Positions 26,523-38,702 of a stretch of DNA of 64,000 bases are shown here, one piece after another. Numbering within the stretch: the first letter of the stretch is position 1; each line of letters begins with the position of its first letter. The DNA is taken from positions 1 to 64,000 of the forward strand of contig OENT01000810.1 of assembly GCA_900239685.1 (NCBI GenBank), in the 5' to 3' direction. The notes under the pieces are model-generated. The model had not been told where the DNA came from, did no database searches, and worked only from the letters and a program-made list of their open reading frames with translations. A program made the position numbers and the translations under genes. Origin of the DNA: Rotaria macrura. Its lineage: Eukaryota; Rotifera; Eurotatoria; Philodinida; Philodinidae.

Positions 26523-26951
26523 TTAATAGACATGAACCATTCCATAGAGAAATGTCCAAAAAAGAACATATGTAAGTAAACCATTAAAGAATCCATTAAT
26601 AAATACATGATTTAAACTTGTGAAAAATTTACGATGTTCTTTTCTAATATACAAATAGATGAGAAACGAAAGAAAAAACATTGAAAAAGCATAGAAAATA
26701 AATCCTTTATAAGATGTTAAACCAAGTATGCCAGCTACACAACCGGATAAAGCGCTGACAGATGTTCGACATTGTTCGAGACTATTTTCATTCAAACGAA
26801 CAGCTACTTCACTATATAGAATAGGTTCAACATTTCGAGTATTATTCTCCTTTGGCGAAGATGTTGACGATGATGTCGATGATTTTGACGATGCTGTTGA
26901 ACGAGAAGTTGTCGCTGTACGACGAATTTGCATTTCATTACTGGTCGACAT
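26523..26951 (-). CDS. emc6: ER membrane protein complex subunit 6
   Basis: A single-exon gene for 142 residues; human EMC6 is about 110. EMC6 is a core membrane subunit of the EMC, which inserts transmembrane segments of tail-anchored and multi-pass proteins in the ER. The conserved core is plain: EQCRTSVSALSGCVAGILGLT, then a hydrophobic hairpin with two to three membrane helices, and the signature end LLTYVLFWTFLYGMVHVY. The first ~40 residues are a Ser/Thr-rich extension not found in vertebrates. I chose the ATG at 26951 (MSTSNEMQ); an in-frame ATG at 27032 would add a doubtful hydrophobic leader. It lies 251 bp downstream of USP5 on the same strand. Confidence 0.93.
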   Translation of the reverse strand: MSTSNEMQIRRTATTSRSTASSKSSTSSSTSSPKENNTRNVEPILYSEVAVRLNENSLEQCRTSVSALSGCVAGILGLTSYKGFIFYAFSMFFLSFLIYLYIRKEHRKFFTSLNHVFINGFFNGLLTYVLFWTFLYGMVHVY

Positions 26952-27180
26952 GATTGTTGTTGAACTGTTGTTTTTTTCTTGATTAGAATAATTTAAAAAC
27001 AATGTACATCTATAAAAAATAAAAGGAAGCAAACAAGAGAACGATGTTTTATTTCACGATTATCATAGTAGTGCTAAAAACATATTTTGACAGACAGACG
27101 GTCGATATTTACTGAATTATAAAAAAATTAATATATAAGAATAAAAATTTAGAAAATAAAAAAAATAATACTTGTTCTAG

Positions 27181-27186
27181 TTTATT
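27181..27186 (-). promoter_or_regulatory. Polyadenylation signal of USP5
   Basis: AATAAA on the minus strand, 17 nt after the stop codon. Confidence 0.5.
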
Positions 27187-27202
27187 GAGAAGAAGAGAAT
27201 TG

Positions 27203-30200
27203 TTATGATGCCGCTCGTTTATATAAATAAAGATAAGCTAAATCTTTTGGCGGATGTTCAGATAGTGCTACAGTCTCATCATTGAATATAGCCCATCGAC
27301 CATCTTTATGAATATGTGCAACATAATGACCACACGATGGATTATTACCTATGTGTGATATAAACGCAACAAGACGGTATTTACCGAAGCCATCACGAAA
27401 ATGAGCTGTTGCCGAAGGCACATTTGGTTCAGGTAATGATTCAACTAGTGAATTATCTTCAGGATGATTAAATGCCCAATCGACAGCTGCTTCAACATTG
27501 TTATTTGTCGTTGATAATGCACGAGTTGCATGTGCTCGAGTAAAACCCATGGATACAAGTATGCCAATGTTATCTTCATCTACCTATAATGAATATAGGA
27601 ATCATGTTTAGTTTCCTCTTAGACTTTGTTAACTTACAGTTGTTACTGATGATTTGCCTTGTTCTTGATACGGTACATCAAAATCAGGATCAGATGAATG
27701 TTCGAATACCCAATTCATAGCTGCTTCGATATTATTATTTCCCGTTTTGATTAATGCTTTCTTGCAACCTTCAATTGAAAAACCCATGCTAACAAGTTGT
27801 TCTAGAAGAACTTCATTAATTTGTTTCTTAGAAGTTTCCGTAACTTTTTCGTTGTCATCTTAATAGTTGCACATAGTTTCGATGAAAAGAAAAAAAAAGA
27901 AATTTTACCTTCTGACATGAGTGATTCTCCATGTTGTAGACCAGTTGCACGCAATGAACTAATATCGATTTCATCGGGCACGTCCATTGATACATCGATC
28001 TTTCGCGGTGTCCAATCACTGTTAAATGTATATTTTTTCAATTGAATAAGAAGATAATCTGGAAATGTTAAAAATCGTTGTGTCTTTCGAATGGTTACTT
28101 TGGGTTGATTTCGATTGATTGTAAAATCTTCGATAATATCAGGTTCAGCCCACCGTGCAATGGTTTGTATAAGTGGAACGATGGGACGTACGATTGGTAA
28201 ATCATTAGTTTTCTGTCCTCGTTTTTCCATGTCTTCTTTAGTTGTATTATACTGAAGAACTTCATGCATATTTTTGGCCATATCCATTGGAATGTTCATC
28301 CGAAACATAGTGTCATTTCGTTTCAAATATCGAACTTGATTCGTTTCAGGACAATAGAGTCGTTCTTCAAGTTGAAATGTAAAGCACGTACTTGGATCGT
28401 GCGGTCCATCAGGTGCCGTATCAATTAAACAGTGTTTATGTACTTGCTCAAGGAAATATTCTAAATATTCAGCTGCATCTTGTTGTTGTTTAGTACTAAA
28501 TTCTGCATGACCATGACCAATTAATGAACGAAACATTTGTGGTCGAATAATGCATGGTGGTTTAAATGATCCATTAGTATCATCAAGCACTTCTTGTGAA
28601 TAAAGACCAGATAATAAACCGAAGGCTAGTTTAGCTGTTTGTACATTAAAATCATTGACTGGATCTTTTGAATGATCAAAGTAAAATTCAGCTTGTTTAT
28701 AGTATTTTTCTTGAAAATCTTTTATTGTAAATAGAACTTGCATGACAGAATTCATATAACATGAATTTCCTAAATTTCGCATGCCAGTATATCCTTAAAT
28801 AGAATTAATATTTAGATAATAATCTTTATAGATTGACTTATCAAAAGAAAAAGAAATGATTACTAGCAGAATCTTATCCCATTGACATTTTTTATTTCTA
28901 ATTTCTCGCAAGTCTAGACTACAGCATGATTTACTTAGTTTTGTTCGTTATATTGTACTTCGGCTGAACTTGAGAAGTTATCTATTTTTATACCACTAGA
29001 TAGTAATCTGATGCACCCCCAAGATTTCCTAAGAACTTAGTGAAGTTTTAACAGGCGTCAAGAAAAAGTTTTGCACTGTGATATTTAGCTGCAAGGAGAA
29101 TACGTCATGGAAAATTAATCTGATTGTCGAGACAGTGATCTCAGAGTGAAGAGACCCATGGGAGTTACGTTTGAACAAAGTATGAAATAAAATCAGTTTG
29201 TATTCGAGGAGAACGTCGAATTTTAATTTCTCAATTTCGAGTCATCTAGCACTTTTCGTTACAGCAATGAAAAATAGACTGAAATTCGATGATTCAACGC
29301 TCTATAGTAGTAGTAGTATATAGTAACGAATAAAATATTTCGATGCTTAGACAACTAAAATTTCATTGCAAAAAAAATCATCATGTGAAAGATTAAGTCT
29401 AACAAAAAATATATAGTCTGATAGAATTTTAAAATTTCACTAAATTCTCAGGAAATGTTAAGTCGTATAATGACTCGAAAGCTCGTTAAAAAAAATCCGT
29501 AACTCAGTGTCACATTCGGCAAATACAAAATATATCTAAGCCTTGGATAAGGTCAACATAGATTTATTCAAGCTTTTATAATAACATCTTTCTAAATTCA
29601 GTTCGTATGAATCTTTATTAATGAAAAAAACATTAATCATGTTCGTTTTTGTGTATTCAAAAAGTGAGTACACTACTAAAATCGGTCAGTGTGTCCGTCC
29701 GGCCAGCCGTCCGTTTATTCGATAACTCTTCACAATTACATTCGATTGAGTTGAAATTTTGTGCACAGAATTGTCTGATGAATGTTTCAGTCGAGTTCGA
29801 AGATGAGAAGGATCCGGCAAGAAATGGCTAAGTTATCGAAAAAATTGTCATTTGTCACCAAGCAATCCCTGAGGTGGGGTACAGGGATTTTTTCAAAAAA
29901 AACTTTTTTCTCAGAATTATCCACAACTTATGTAAAGTGACTCAGTTTTTAACGCTGATTCCGAATCTGATATTAGTTTTGAACGAAATCGAGCTTTCTA
30001 AAAGAACATCGCCAAAAAAAGGTCTCAAAATAAACAAAAACTGCATCCAGAAACTAAATTACCTAGATATGTCTGAGATGATCAGAAGTTTTGGAGTTTC
30101 CCAAAAAGGTTTACCAAGATACTTCTTCCGTGCACACATTCTAGAATGACTGATTTGTCTCATTTACTTTTTGAAGTACACATAACTCTCGGACATAAGT

Positions 30201-31249
30201 CCGAAGTTTTCACATTTATTATTTAGTTAACTTCGGTTTATGTTAATAATCTACCTGGTCCATGAAGTGGTTGTAATTTTGAATTGGCTTCTTCTATCAT
30301 AGATGCTTCGCCATACTTCTGATTTATTTCAATTTCTAAATCGGCCATTGATCGATCAGTCTTTTCCATTATCATCATATTTATTCCCCAATGTGATAAA
30401 TGAATAGCAAGATTCGGATCTTCAACCATATCATCTTCATCGTAGGAGAAAACATCTGCACCTTTACTAGTAATTGTTCCTGAAAATGTGATTGAAAATA
30501 AATTTGACTATCAACTCAGAAATATAACTCAACGAACCAAGTTTAACAGCTAACGGATATTTTGTTTTATAATAATAATCAACTGCATGATTATTTCCAC
30601 CTGTACCATCATAGAATTTTCTTCCACATAAAATTGAACCATCAGTTAGATTTAACCATAAATTTTCTTTTAAATCACAATGTTCACATTTCCAACCATT
30701 CGGTAGAATTTTTCGACCATTATCGATTTGTTCTAACGTTTGAGCATGTTTACTTACTTGTCGAATTTCTCCATTCCATGTTGCATTCAATGATGCACGT
30801 TCTTCTTTGAAAAATGCAGATTCAGCAGCAATAATACCGTCGGCTGATTTTCTTACATGTTCAGGCAATTGATTAGCTTCATCTGGATATGGAATAATTA
30901 AATTTGGATGTACATAGATTGCATATTTTTCTTCAAATGTAAATCGTTTTGATCCATCAGCATCGAAACCACCTTCGATACCAATAGCTAATTTCGTTAC
31001 TTTAACTGGTTCTATGTTTGGATCGACTGGTATGGGCTTTCGTCTTCGTGATATATGTAAGAAGACATTTTTATTTGGATTTAATCTACAATGTCTTGCA
31101 ACATGATCTTTTCCAACTCCATGGAATGTTGACATACAAATGAAAAGTCCATTGTCAGATTCTGGATTATCAAATGAATACAGACATTCATCTTTATATA
31201 CATTGTCAGTAGCAGTTGGAATACGAACGTTTTGATATAGATCCACCAT
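27203..31249 (-). CDS. usp5: Ubiquitin carboxyl-terminal hydrolase 5 (isopeptidase T)
   Basis: 807 residues in five exons: 31249-30538, 30479-30255, 28793-27909, 27858-27638 and 27583-27203. USP5 disassembles unanchored polyubiquitin chains in cytosol and nucleus. Domains in order: cryptic N-terminal zinc-finger-like region; UBP zinc finger with ligands C188, C191, C208 and H221 (the human positions shifted by 11); catalytic Cys box GMRNLGNSCYMNSVMQ with C324; two UBA domains containing LVSMGFSIEGCKKAL and LVSMGFTRAHATRAL; catalytic His box CGHYVAHI with H767, ending PPKDLAYLYLYKRAAS. All key residues are present. It is shorter than human (about 858) mainly through a shorter linker before UBA1. 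Intron 2 (30254-28794, about 1.46 kb) is far longer than the others and contains a dispersed repeat. AATAAA lies about 17 nt past the stop. Confidence 0.96.
29646..30220 (+). repeat. Dispersed repeat, copy 2 of 3 (inside USP5 intron 2)
   Basis: The closest relative of copy 1; nearly full-length match, including the 5' hairpin (with one change), the TCCGTCC stretch and the CGGACATAAGTCCG 3' hairpin. It lies antisense to USP5 and ends about 35 bp before the 3' edge of exon 2, so it has not disrupted the donor at 30254. Confidence 0.85.
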
Positions 31250-31479
31250 AATTCTTGTTGTTTTTTTTTCAATCTAAAATTGAAATAAATATTTTGTGAA
31301 ATAGATTTTTGTTTTTAAACGAGATTCGAATACTGTTATTATAAAGATACAAATGTACCAACGACTAGACAAGTATTTAAATTACGGAAAAAAGCGAGAA
31401 AAAAAAGAGAAGATTTTTCTTAGTATTATCGTTCTTTTACAATAGATAAAATATTTATCCGTTCAATAGTGTATATATT

Positions 31480-33858
31480 CTATTCGTTGATATCTTCTTC
31501 ATTAGGTTGTTTTTCATCATCGGACGATGGTAAACTTTGATCTTGTTGATTATGATTACTTTCATCTTCACTGGATGATTTTGATTCAGAACCACATTCA
31601 TCATCCGTCTAAAAATTGAAATAGATAAATATTATTTTAATTCTTTAGTCTATTTCAATCATTTGAACCTTTGGAATTTGTTTTGTAATTTTTGTTATCG
31701 TATTTACTTTCTCCGACGCTAAATCAAGTGCACTTAAAATTTTACACATTTGAGCTTCTGTTGATGCAAGACGTTCTTGTAATTGAACAATTTCATTATT
31801 ATCTATTTATCACAAAAGAAAATGGTAAAGATCAGTTGTTAGCTTATTGAATAGTTCAAAACAAGATACGAAGCTAAGCGACGCAATATTTAAATCAATT
31901 AATACACATGGTTATGAATAGAATTGAATGAGAAGAAAAAAAATCAGTTGTATATCGACATTATCAAGTTCTCAAAACAAAACATAGAAACGATACCATT
32001 CTACGCTCTCGACATGCTAATAATTCTATGAAAGGTCTTAGAGTGTAAAGACGCCGAGCTCTTTTCATGGAAGAAGAAAAATTATCATATAACCTTTGCG
32101 ACCTATTACATAATACGATCACTATTCATCCAAACTAGATCATGGTGAGTTCGTTCGTAGACTCAATTAAAATAATCTATATGATCAATTGAATTTAGAA
32201 CGATGTCTTTTTTTTTGTTTACTCAAAAAGTGAGTAAACTCTAGAATCGCTCAGTGTGTCCAGCTGTTTACACGATAAATCTTTACAAATACATTTGATT
32301 GAGCTGAAATTTTGTGCACAGCATTGTCTGATGAATATCTCGGTCGAATTCGAAGATCAGAAGGATCGGCCAAGAAATGATTGAGTTACCGAAAAAATTG
32401 TTATTTTTCACCGAACAATCCCTGAGATAGAGTACAGGGATTTTTTCAAAAAAAGCATTTGTTTCTCAGAATTATCCACAACGTATATAAATCGACTGAA
32501 TTTTTAACGCTGATTCCGAATCTGATATTAGTTTTGAACCAAATCGTAGCTTTCTAACAAAACGTTGGCTGAAAAAAAGGTCTGAAAATCCACAAAAACT
32601 GCATCCAGAAACCAAATGCTGAGATGTCTCAGATGACCACTAGTTTTGGGGTTTCCCAGGATTCTTCATGCGTGCACACATTCTAGAATGGCGGATTTGT
32701 CTCATTCACTTTTTGAAGTACACATAACTCTCGGACTTAAGTCCGAAGTTTTCACATTTATTTCGAATTCTTTTCGGTTGTTATTTTTCAATAAATTTAA
32801 ATCTGAAGTATATCTGATGATGAAGGTTATTCTTTTACCATTACTTACTTAAACAATCGCGATTTTCTTTCGTGACCAATTTTGAACTGATGAATGATAA
32901 AGATTTTTTCATTTCTTCCAAAGCATAATGCACTATTCATATTTAAGTTTTAGTTAATAAAAAAGAAATTATTCACATAGATAACACAATACTTTGTCTT
33001 TGTTCGTCTGTCATAGCTTTTTCAGCTTCTAATGCTTTTTGTTTTTTTGTTTTTAAATATTCAATATAATCCGGATCCAATCCTATAAATAGATATTTTA
33101 CTTTTCTAAATCGAGAAAAAAACAAAACAAAACAAGATTTGTTGATATATATTTTTACCATCGTATAAATCATCTTTATTATCTTCTCCTTCACTATCTT
33201 TATCAAGTAGTTCATGTTGATGTTTTCGTTTTTCACTATTCCATCGAAGTTGATCATTTAAATAACGATTTTTACGTTTATTTTCACATAATTCTTTTTT
33301 CGACCAATACTAAACAGATACATGAATAGATTGAAACCTTAGAAATTCATAATATTGTTTAACATACTTTGCAACATGTATAAATAAAAAAAACACCAAT
33401 ACCAACTGTATACATTGGTAAAGCAAGTGTAACAATTGATTTTGAACTGCCACCTTGCTCAGATGTTGTTGCTTGTTGACCGTTCGCTCCTGGATGATGC
33501 ATTCTCATACTCGGATGTGCACCACGCATATGAGGCGGACTACCCTAAATTATAAAATAGTAATTTAACATAAATTTTTCCTAGTAGTATTAAACAGAAC
33601 AAACAGGAATATGTTCAATATGATCGCCATGTTCAGCACGAGATACGATCGGAGTTGGTCGTCGAAAACCTACCGAAGTAAAAACAATGTTATTCTACTA
33701 TAGTAATTTACGGGAGAACAAAGTCATTTACGATCATCGAAATTTTGTGATGGAGCTGGTTTGGATCGAAATAGTGGTAAAAAGACTCGTGGTACTAAGA
33801 TTGCGAAACATCCGAATACAATAGCAAAAACTACACTTGGCCGAGTTAAAAGAGACAT
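31480..33858 (-). CDS. ric3: RIC3-type acetylcholine-receptor chaperone
   Basis: 290 residues in seven exons: 33858-33732, 33669-33605, 33544-33368, 33309-33159, 33082-32993, 31802-31669 and 31608-31480. RIC3 is an ER membrane protein that promotes folding and assembly of nicotinic acetylcholine and related pentameric receptors. Visible parts: a first membrane helix (about 7-28, VVFAIVFGCFAILVPRVFLP), a Pro/His/Gly-rich lumenal-type loop, a second helix (about 100-122, VTLALPMYTVGIGVFFIYTC), a charged region, then a coiled coil (about 185-245, with QLQERLASTEAQMCKIL). The acidic Ser/Asp/Glu tail ends EEDINE. The exon 5 donor GTATTG at 32992 is inferred because it restores frame to exon 6; reading on would stop after SIVLSM. 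The exon 2 donor could also be 9 nt further on. Intron 5 (about 1.19 kb) holds a dispersed repeat. Confidence 0.82.
32211..32762 (+). repeat. Dispersed repeat, copy 3 of 3 (inside RIC3 intron 5)
   Basis: The most diverged and slightly shorter copy, but both end hairpins are recognisable (start GTTTACTCAAAAAGTGAGTAAAC, with compensating changes that keep the stem; end CGGACTTAAGTCCG). The orientation is the same as in copies 1 and 2, antisense to the host gene. Confidence 0.85.
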
Positions 33859-36800
33859 TTGACAATGGAAGAAATAGTTTTGTAAAAAATGATTATTGTA
33901 CTGTTTTATGAGATCGTCATTGAATAAGACGGAAGGACGAACTACAAGTTTCTTCTCCGTTTTTATTTCGACTCGATTGGAAATCATTGCAACCAGTCAT
34001 AATTTATTCTTCGGGCATGTTATCATAGATGTCGACTGTGACCGGTAGACAACAATGGAAGTCGATATATAATAGTTAAGTTATTTTGGATGGTTCCTTA
34101 CTGTAAATACGTGACGTGATCATCATAGGCGTTGCGTACAAAGAAAGAAACTTTGCAAGGTAGATACTTTAATTGATTCATCATATAGATTCTGTAATAA
34201 ACTAAATGAACATTATGAAAAGAATCGATGGTTTGAACGAATTACTAGGGGAGACAGTGGAAATAAGTAATTTTAAATCTTAAGTATTAATTTACTTCAT
34301 GAATATTCGAAGAACTAGTTTTAATTTCAATTTAGCATAGAAAATTTGTATAATTTTAAATGTTAATCTGTATGATTTATCGAAAATCATTATTCATATC
34401 CTACGACTATGACGTTGACCTATTGCATATCTCTTTCTGTACATTGACAAATTCGATGTTATTATAATATAGATTGCATGTAATAAAATGACTAAAAAAT
34501 ATAAAATATTTATTTTATTGCAGAAAAAAGGACAAATACGTTTATTGATAATGGCAAATAACTATTTAAAAAATGAATGATTTTCAATAGGTTCACATGT
34601 ATGTGATTAATATAAGGTTTATGTTTTTTTCACGACAAGTCATTATGATTATTCAACAATCGCTCAATGTTGGTGTCGTTCATAAGATTGTCGATGCGTT
34701 TTTGAATACTCTATTCGTAGAACTTGAAATAGGTCGCTGTTTAGTATTTGTACTCATTTACAAAACTTCGAGTTTTCTTTATTTTTTTCTCGTTCTATTA
34801 TATGATAGAAAACAAAATCAATATTGGTCAATGACAACATGTCAGAATTTTCGACACATTACATAATCAACATTTTTTCTTTCATCTTCTTCATAGTAAA
34901 TCTCTAAAAGATCCAAACTTTGGCTATGTCATTTGAAACTCATGAAAACTTATATGACACAAATGTATTCGAATAAATAGCTATTCATAGATATTAAAAT
35001 TTTTCTCGTTTATCGACATGCCATAAAATTTCCTATCGTTAATAAGAATAGAATTTACAACCATAGCTAAATAACGAGAACTCAAAGATTGATAGTTATA
35101 GCACATTATGTTATTGTTCGTTATGTCAGTTGTTGAATGAATTGTTTTTTTTCTTTGTTCTTGGTATTTTTACAAGTGAAAATGAACTATGATTTAAAAT
35201 TCAGAATTTTAATTGAAACTTCTTGAAAAAAGTACTTTGTAGAAAATTTATAACTAATCCATACATTTTTATGACAAAATTGATAAGAAAATTTTTCGAG
35301 CTAAATATTTTTTTAACTTTTTCTTTTCTTATGACATTGAAATATTAAATTTCATCAATGAATATAGAAGAGTTATTTGATTACCATTGGATATATGCCT
35401 ATAAAATCAATGCTTCATAGTAACATAAAATGTTGTTTATTTTGTTTTTGTATAATAAAATATGTATGTCAAAAGAATTGTTATCTAATAAAATGATTAA
35501 TCGATAAGATAATTTTCATACTTGATTTCCTATGATTTACACAATCTAATATGATTCTATGAGATTGATTGATTTATACCTTGCCTAAATTATAGTAATA
35601 TTTTTATATGACGATATTGACATAGTAAATATGTAATAATAGATTTTCTCTTTCATGTCATTTATCTAGTGACAATATGCGATTGAAGTTATTTGAAGAA
35701 AAAAAACATGTCTTGTGATCTTCATATAGAGATTTTTTTCTTGATTAGAAAACGTTTCGTCTCGTATTCTTTTTTTGGTTCATTTATCATTAAAGTTGAA
35801 CCTTTGCACACACTGGCTAGAAATCAATAACATTCTCTATATTGAATCATTTTGTTTGTTGAACAAATACAAAACCTGATTGATAATATACATCGGTAAC
35901 TTTTTTATGTATTTGAATTCAAGATTATTCTATAAAATAACGATTCGACATACTAGTTTATTTACCAAAAGATCTTATGATGATTGTGACAAAATATACA
36001 TGTCAAACTAGATGATTTTCTATGTATATATTTAAATGAACATGCTTGATGATTTAGATAGTAATAGTTTTTCTTTTGTAAAATAGCATTCGATCGGTTG
36101 AAAACCATTTCCTTATTAGAAATTCATTTTTAGCCTTGAACACACTTACTCGTAAAAATCTACGAGCATACTGAAACTCATATTTAATTACTGCACGAGT
36201 AAATTTTATTATGACTACGAGATAGAAAAACATGTGTCAAGATACTTTTTACCATTTTCGAATCTATTCATTCTATATGAATTGAGGTTATCTATGTCAG
36301 AAACTTAACAATTTTCTATTAATCGTAATCAAAAGAAATGAATACGACAAGAGTTCCAGCTGCGATGCATGACTTCATCTAAACATGTTCATTAGTGATG
36401 CATATTTCAATTATAAGTTAACTGAATAAATAGATTATCTTTAGAACTTTGTAAGTAATCAAGTGCACATACGATGCGAAGAAAGAAAAATATCTATCTA
36501 TCATGAAAGTCAATATATGCACACTCATCAAGGAAATAGAAGTCATGTAGATTGAATTCTTATTGATTTTCATGCCATCGGATCGAAACGAAAAGAGATG
36601 GAAGGAGGAGTGAGAGCAAGAGAAATTAACATAACAACAGTTAATATTATGCGAACAACTGGGTCCAACGGCAATTATTAGGATTTTTTTTTTGAAATAA
36701 GTACGGAAATCATTGATTAGTTGAAACATCTGATCTTGCCGAAATAAGGCAATTTGATTCAGTTCAATGAATATACTTTCACTTGGTTCTGTAAAGCGTT

Positions 36801-37233
36801 AAAGAACAAGGCGAGCATAGATAAATCAATTAGAATTTATAATGCACCTTATCTAAACGAGTAGCATTGATATTAATCAATGAATGGCATGCGTAAGAAA
36901 AAGAGTAAAAGAAACATTTTGAAGTATTCAAAACAGCCATACTACACCTGAGAGAGACAAAAGAAAACTTTGCCTACGCCAAAAGCTGGAGTATTCTGTA
37001 TACTTATATAAACTCTTCACTCTTTGTTTCTCTTTCGTGTTTGGTAATATATTGTCCACAAAATGTCATATAAAGTGTTCCTATTAAAATTAATCTCTAT
37101 AAGTAAATTCATATTAAATTTGTTTTGAGAAAATCTTTTATTAATTTATTCTATCAAGAAAAAGAAAATCATCATTGACATGTTATACAGGAGTTCAGTT
37201 CGCATAAATTGTCGAGGTTTTCGTAATAAAATA
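33859..37233. other. Intergenic, no gene seen
   Basis: About 3.4 kb, very AT-rich. Open frames here (for example 34597-34866) lack start context, splice partners or any recognisable motif. The RIC3 leader and promoter must lie at the left side. Confidence 0.45.
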
Positions 37234-37642
37234 TTATTTTTCACGTTCAGAATCAGATGACGACGATGATGATGATGATGATTTCCAATCTTTTGTATCA
37301 TCCACTATACATACATGTAGAAATATGATATGATTTTGAAAGAAAAAAGCAATGTATATTGATATGTTCGAACATACTTGCAATAGCTTGATCATTAACG
37401 CCTTTTTTAATACCATAATGTTTAAGTGAATGTTTACCTTTGAGTACTTTATCACGAAAAATTAACCGACATCCTCGATCAACTCGTGGTTTCAATCGTC
37501 GTTTTAATTCATGTTTTAAATCATGTATACGTGTTTTTTCATTCATTACAAATGTCATTGATTGTCCATCAGATTTACGTACAACTGTCACACTGACTTG
37601 ATCTGTTGAACGATTAAACATCGGCTCAGTTGGTGAAAACAT
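37234..37642 (-). CDS. Small ubiquitin-like-fold protein with Ser-rich acidic tail
   Basis: 111 residues in two exons, 37642-37378 and 37304-37234, joined at GCAA|GTATGT and TATAG|TGG. Residues 15-88 read like a ubiquitin-like beta-grasp domain: VSVTVVRKSDGQSMTFVM, a helix IHDLKHELKRRL, then CRLIFRDKVLKGKHSLKHYGI, matching the 'RLIF-GK-L-D--TL--Y-I' signature. No C-terminal di-Gly follows, so it is not a conjugated modifier. The tail DWKSSSSSSSSSDSEREK looks like a casein-kinase-2 target. Without the splice the frame would read into intron sequence. Exact family not recognised; could be a UBL adaptor or a spliceosome-associated UBL protein. Confidence 0.65.
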
Positions 37643-38702
37643 TATGAAAGCTAGTAGTGACTCGTATTTTCTATTATTTTGATATGAGTTTTTTTGGTAT
37701 GAACAATGTTGATGAAGTGAAAAGGAAAAGAAAAAAAAATGCCATCATCTTCCTTTTTTTTCTCCCCATGAGAGAAAAAAAAAGAATGGTTACATGGCAA
37801 AATATGAGAAATGATGGTTATATATTTATATATTATATTTGAACCGAAGAATTGAATGAACTAACATGATGATAAATAGAAAAAAGAAAAAACGAAGACG
37901 AGAGAATAGACTCAATAAAGTTTGAAAAAACCATTAGATATAAATAGAATAATTAATTTAATACGAACATCATCAAAATAAAAAAATGTAAATAAGTTAA
38001 ATTTCATTTTTATTTTACATTTCAATCATATATGTTGATTAGTTCAAAAGAATTAAAAGTTTTTATTAATAAGAAAATAAATGAGAGGTTAAACAAATCA
38101 TTATTCACTCAAGAAGAAAAAAACAAGAGTAGAAATAGAAATTTGAATAATGAGAATATCATTTCATGATGAATAGCTACTTGTTATACTAATGAGAACG
38201 TAATCACATAAACGATCATCTTATATATTTTCTATAAAAATCCATTCGAAATGACCATGCTCAATGATTCCGGCTACCGGAGGAGTCTTGAATTTCCGGG
38301 CCGGAACCAGCCTTACTTCAACCATTTGGAAAAATATATTATTAAGATTTATAAATTAAAAAGGAAAAAAAAAAGACAAGAAAAATATTCAAAATGTAGT
38401 TTGAAATGACTTCACATATGTTGACATCAGGCGTTTTCTTTTCTCACCTTTTATCTGTCCCTTGATTTGATACATAAATAGGAATGAAACTCAAAATAGC
38501 TTGTTCATGAATTAGAAATGAAAAGTATCTCTACGAGTACCTCGATGTCTACGACACTCAATATTGATAGCATATTGCGCGCAATGATTCGATTATTCAA
38601 AGCTAAGTGAGAAAAAAAGAAACGTATACATAATATTCTATTTAATATTCATCAGTGAAACATAGAAGTCGAAGAAGTTATTCACTTTTGTATGCATGTA
38701 AA
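37643..38702. other. Intergenic region with a GC-rich stem-loop island
   Basis: Mostly AT-rich. At 38268-38310 a local GC-rich patch contains TTCCGGC and GCCGGAA as an inverted pair. Short open frames cross the patch on both strands: a 34-codon frame on the minus strand ending EHGHFEWIFIENI and a plus-strand frame starting MTMLNDSGYRRSLEFPG. Neither has known relatives that I can name. Confidence 0.35.

Noticed and set aside
32973-33257. RIC3 exon 5 ending at the stop after SIVLSM
   Set aside because: Using the GTATTG donor just before restores the frame into a coiled-coil exon and acidic tail expected for RIC3.
34597-34866. 89-codon plus-strand ORF
   Set aside because: Hydrophobic, composition-driven frame without motif, splice partner or neighbour support.
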